Assembly: GCA_005788935.1 (NCBI GenBank)
Contig: SYAK01000096.1
Location: 1 to 6,680 of the forward strand
DNA length: 6,680 nt
Source: Pseudomonadota bacterium
Lineage (GTDB): Bacteria; Myxococcota; UBA9042; PHBI01
Direction of reading: 5' to 3'
Shown piece by piece: positions 4,500 to 6,680 of this stretch. The notes under the pieces are model-generated. The model searched no databases, had not been told where the DNA came from, and saw nothing but the letters and a program-made list of their open reading frames with translations. Made by a program: the position numbers and the translations under genes. Numbering within the stretch: the first letter of the stretch is position 1; each line of letters begins with the position of its first letter.

Positions 4500-6680
4500 T
4501 CAGGGAGCGTCGAGGAGCTCGCCGAAGAGGTCGTCGCTTGCGGGTTCGAGGCCCCACAGGCGGATGGCGGAGGCGACGCGGGCGCTGTTCACAGGGGACT
4601 CGTCAGGCAGCGCCATGAATGCGAGGCGCCCGTCGGCGCCAGCGGTCGCGATCCACTCACCCTCCGGGTCGAACACCACGGCCTCGATTCGTCCGGCGTG
4701 CAGCTGTGTGACTGACAGCAAGGTCCCGTCCGAGGTGCGCCAGATGTGCAGTGAGCCGTCGCGCGCGCCCGCGGCGACGAAGCCGTGGCCCGCAGCGAGA
4801 CTCGCGAGTTCGTGGCCCGCGGCCCGCATCACGATCTTCGTGGCGTCGCTGACGCAGGCCGTCTCGACGCTGTCACGCCGGGCGACGAGCACGCGTCCAC
4901 CCTCGCCGAGCGCCACCGCGCGTCCTCCCCGGGGACCCGTGCAGTGCTCCGTTTGGCCCGCGGGCCCGTGGACGAGGATGTCCCCGGTCTCGGTCATCAG
5001 GACGACCCGGGATGCGTCGAGTGACACCGCGGCATCGGCGACCGAGGGGGCGGACAGGAGAACCTGCGGTGACTGCCCCACGCGTTGGCGCGCCACCACG
5101 CCCGCGTGCGAGACGGTCACCAGTTCGCCCGAGGTGCCCTCCGCGAATTGTCGCCATGTCCCTGAGAGGCCGGGCAGCTGCGTCTCGGCGCCGTCGGTTG
5201 GCGCGAGCGGGAAGCGTCGGATGCTCCCGGTCGCGAAGCTGTGCACCAGCAGGGCCCGCGAGTCGGACGAGAAGGCGAGGGCCCGCACGATGTCCTGCTC
5301 GAGGCGCGTCCGCGCGACCTCGCGTCGGCTGCGGATGTCGATGACGTAGGCCGTCGAGGCGGCCGCGACCGCGACGAGTCTTCCGTCGGGTGACAACGTG
5401 AGCGCCTGAATGGCCTCTGGAAACTGGAGGGTCCGAGGCAGCACGTCGGCGTGATTCCAGGCCGCGAGGGTCCGACCCGCGGTCAGGACGCGCCCGTCCG
5501 TGCGGAAGGTGGCGAGCGTCGAGGCTGTGGTGCCGACACGTCCGAGTGAGGCGCGTGCCGCGATGTCAAGCAGTTGCGGCGGGCCCGATTCGCGTCGGAC
5601 GAGCGCGCGCCTCCCATCGGGAGAGACGAGGATGCGGGCGATCCGGCCTTCGCCGCGCTCGATGAGCGAGAGTGCGCCAGAACCGAGGTCGAGCACCCAA
5701 AGCGCGCCATCCTCCGTCCCGAGGATGGCGGTCCTGCCATCGCGGTGGAGGCCTGCTGCGGAGACGTCATGGGCCCCGAGAGGAGGCGGAAGCGGGAGGC
5801 GCGGTGCGATGCCGAGACGTTCGCGCCGGTCGGCCACGAGGAAGCCGTCCCGGCACAGCGCGATCGCGTGGCTGCCGTCGTGCGAGACCGCAAACGCGGA
5901 GAACCCGCCGATGTCACAGACGCCCTGGGGCGCCGGCGAGAAGCCCTCGGCTCCGAGCTGGGTTGCACACGTGGCGCTCGAGAAGACCGCGAAGCGCGCT
6001 CCGAGGGAGGGGCGGGGACGGCCGCAGATGCGGGCGAGCGAGGGTCCGCTCGAGACGCCAGTGCGGGCTTCGAGCGCTTCGACGGTCGACTCCATGACGA
6101 CGGCCACCTTGCGCCCGTCGTCGTAGAAGACCGCGTGCCTGAAGTCCGGAAAGTTCCTTCGCCAAAGGGTTTTCTGTCCCCGTCGCACGTGCAGTTCCTC
6201 GCCACTGGCGCACAGCAGCAGCTCGGGGTGGAGGTCGAGCGGCGTACAGTCGAGCGTCGCGATCTGCGTCCGAGCGGGCCGAAAATGCGCGCCGAGAGCG
6301 GCGAGGACGCCTCGGGCCTCGGGCAGCTCGGTCCGTTCGAGGGCCTGCAACGAGAGCAGCTCGGCGTCGGCGAGCGCCTCGGTCCGTAAGGCATGACGCG
6401 CGTTGGCAACGAGCGACAGGGCGAGGCTGTGTTCCGCGCGATCGCGCTCCGCCACGGCCGCCTGGAAGCCGACGCCGAGCGCCGTGACGACCGCGACGAG
6501 CGCCAGCGCGGACGTGATGAGGGTCCCGCGCCAGGCCCGGATGAAGCGCCCCAGCAGCTCGAGGCGCGTGTAGGCGTGGGACGTGACGAGTTGCCCGTCG
6601 ATGAAGCGCTGAAGCTCGGTCGCGAAGGCCCCCGCATCCGGAAAGCGGCGCGCCGGGTCCGGGTCCATCGCGCGATGAAC
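4500..6680 (-). CDS. transmembrane Ser/Thr protein kinase with beta-propeller (WD40-like) sensor region (5' partial)
   Basis: The frame is open through the right edge, so the internal Met at 6668 is not the start. Numbered from that Met, residues 1-24 are the end of a Hanks-type kinase domain: the preceding VHRA plus MDPDPARRFPDAGAFATELQ matches the last helix of such kinases (AMxPDPxxRFP). The juxtamembrane stretch IDGQLVTSHAYTRLELLGRF (23-42) is typical of myxobacterial kinases. One transmembrane helix follows (about 48-71), then a charged helical segment with LSLQALERTELPEARG (105-120), often seen before WD repeats. Residues from about 135 to 690 are beta-propeller-like, with degenerate blades such as IQALTLSPDGRLVAVAAAST (420-439), VRALAFSSDSRALLV (461-475) and IEAVVFDPEGEWIATAGADG (661-680). 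The catalytic loop and ATP site lie outside the window, so activity cannot be judged. The propeller probably senses a ligand or scaffolds partners; which side of the membrane it occupies is inferred as outside, since the kinase is cytoplasmic. Confidence 0.88.
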   Translation of the reverse strand, partial: VHRAMDPDPARRFPDAGAFATELQRFIDGQLVTSHAYTRLELLGRFIRAWRGTLITSALALVAVVTALGVGFQAAVAERDRAEHSLALSLVANARHALRTEALADAELLSLQALERTELPEARGVLAALGAHFRPARTQIATLDCTPLDLHPELLLCASGEELHVRRGQKTLWRRNFPDFRHAVFYDDGRKVAVVMESTVEALEARTGVSSGPSLARICGRPRPSLGARFAVFSSATCATQLGAEGFSPAPQGVCDIGGFSAFAVSHDGSHAIALCRDGFLVADRRERLGIAPRLPLPPPLGAHDVSAAGLHRDGRTAILGTEDGALWVLDLGSGALSLIERGEGRIARILVSPDGRRALVRRESGPPQLLDIAARASLGRVGTTASTLATFRTDGRVLTAGRTLAAWNHADVLPRTLQFPEAIQALTLSPDGRLVAVAAASTAYVIDIRSRREVARTRLEQDIVRALAFSSDSRALLVHSFATGSIRRFPLAPTDGAETQLPGLSGTWRQFAEGTSGELVTVSHAGVVARQRVGQSPQVLLSAPSVADAAVSLDASRVVLMTETGDILVHGPAGQTEHCTGPRGGRAVALGEGGRVLVARRDSVETACVSDATKIVMRAAGHELASLAAGHGFVAAGARDGSLHIWRTSDGTLLSVTQLHAGRIEAVVFDPEGEWIATAGADGRLAFMALPDESPVNSARVASAIRLWGLEPASDDLFGELLDAP

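Noticed and set aside
4411..5349. 312-aa open frame on the + strand
   Set aside because: Antisense to the kinase propeller region; Ser/Arg/Pro-rich with no motif.
5574..6389. 271-aa open frame on the + strand
   Set aside because: Antisense to the kinase gene; composition is that of a shadow frame.
1..6680. CRISPR arrays, insertion sequences, tRNA or rRNA genes
   Set aside because: I saw no regularly spaced repeats, transposase-like frames, terminal inverted repeats or RNA-gene signatures anywhere in the window.

Overview
The window is very GC-rich, and its genes look like those of a myxobacterium-type deltaproteobacterium (Myxococcota). It has a transmembrane Ser/Thr kinase fused to a beta-propeller sensor, a Pro/Ala-rich probable envelope protein, a stand-alone CheY-type regulator and a secreted LIC_10091-like protein. 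The phylum is inferred from gene content and composition only; there is no marker gene here.

Layout: (1) Positions 2-1615, + strand: the 3' part of a large Pro/Ala-rich protein with a C-terminal beta-rich, four-cysteine domain; its start lies outside the window. (2) Positions 1616-1926: a 311-bp gap with a weak hairpin and a plausible sigma70-type promoter. (3) Positions 1927-3302, + strand: a compact three-gene unit with gaps of 10 and 7 nt. It encodes a single-domain CheY-like response regulator, a CheC/CheX-type phosphatase-like protein and a DUF4442 hotdog-fold (thioesterase-like) protein. (4) Positions 3322-4377, - strand: a secreted protein resembling the LIC_10091 family, convergent with the three-gene unit (19 nt between stop codons). 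(5) Positions 4378-4499: a 122-bp spacer with a candidate promoter and dense inverted repeats. (6) Positions 4500-6680, - strand: the C-terminal 726 residues of a Ser/Thr protein kinase. The end of the kinase fold, one transmembrane helix and a long propeller-like region are visible; the catalytic core lies beyond the right edge.

The most interesting item is the three-gene unit. The 163-aa second gene carries an E-x2-N-x22-P signature of the CheC/CheX/FliY phosphatases and directly follows a CheY with all phosphorylation residues. This suggests a self-contained phospho-switch (receiver plus its own phosphatase), linked by operon structure to a lipid/acyl-thioester-type hotdog protein and with no other chemotaxis genes in view. 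The kinase may be a second, independent signalling system; nothing in the sequence ties the two together.
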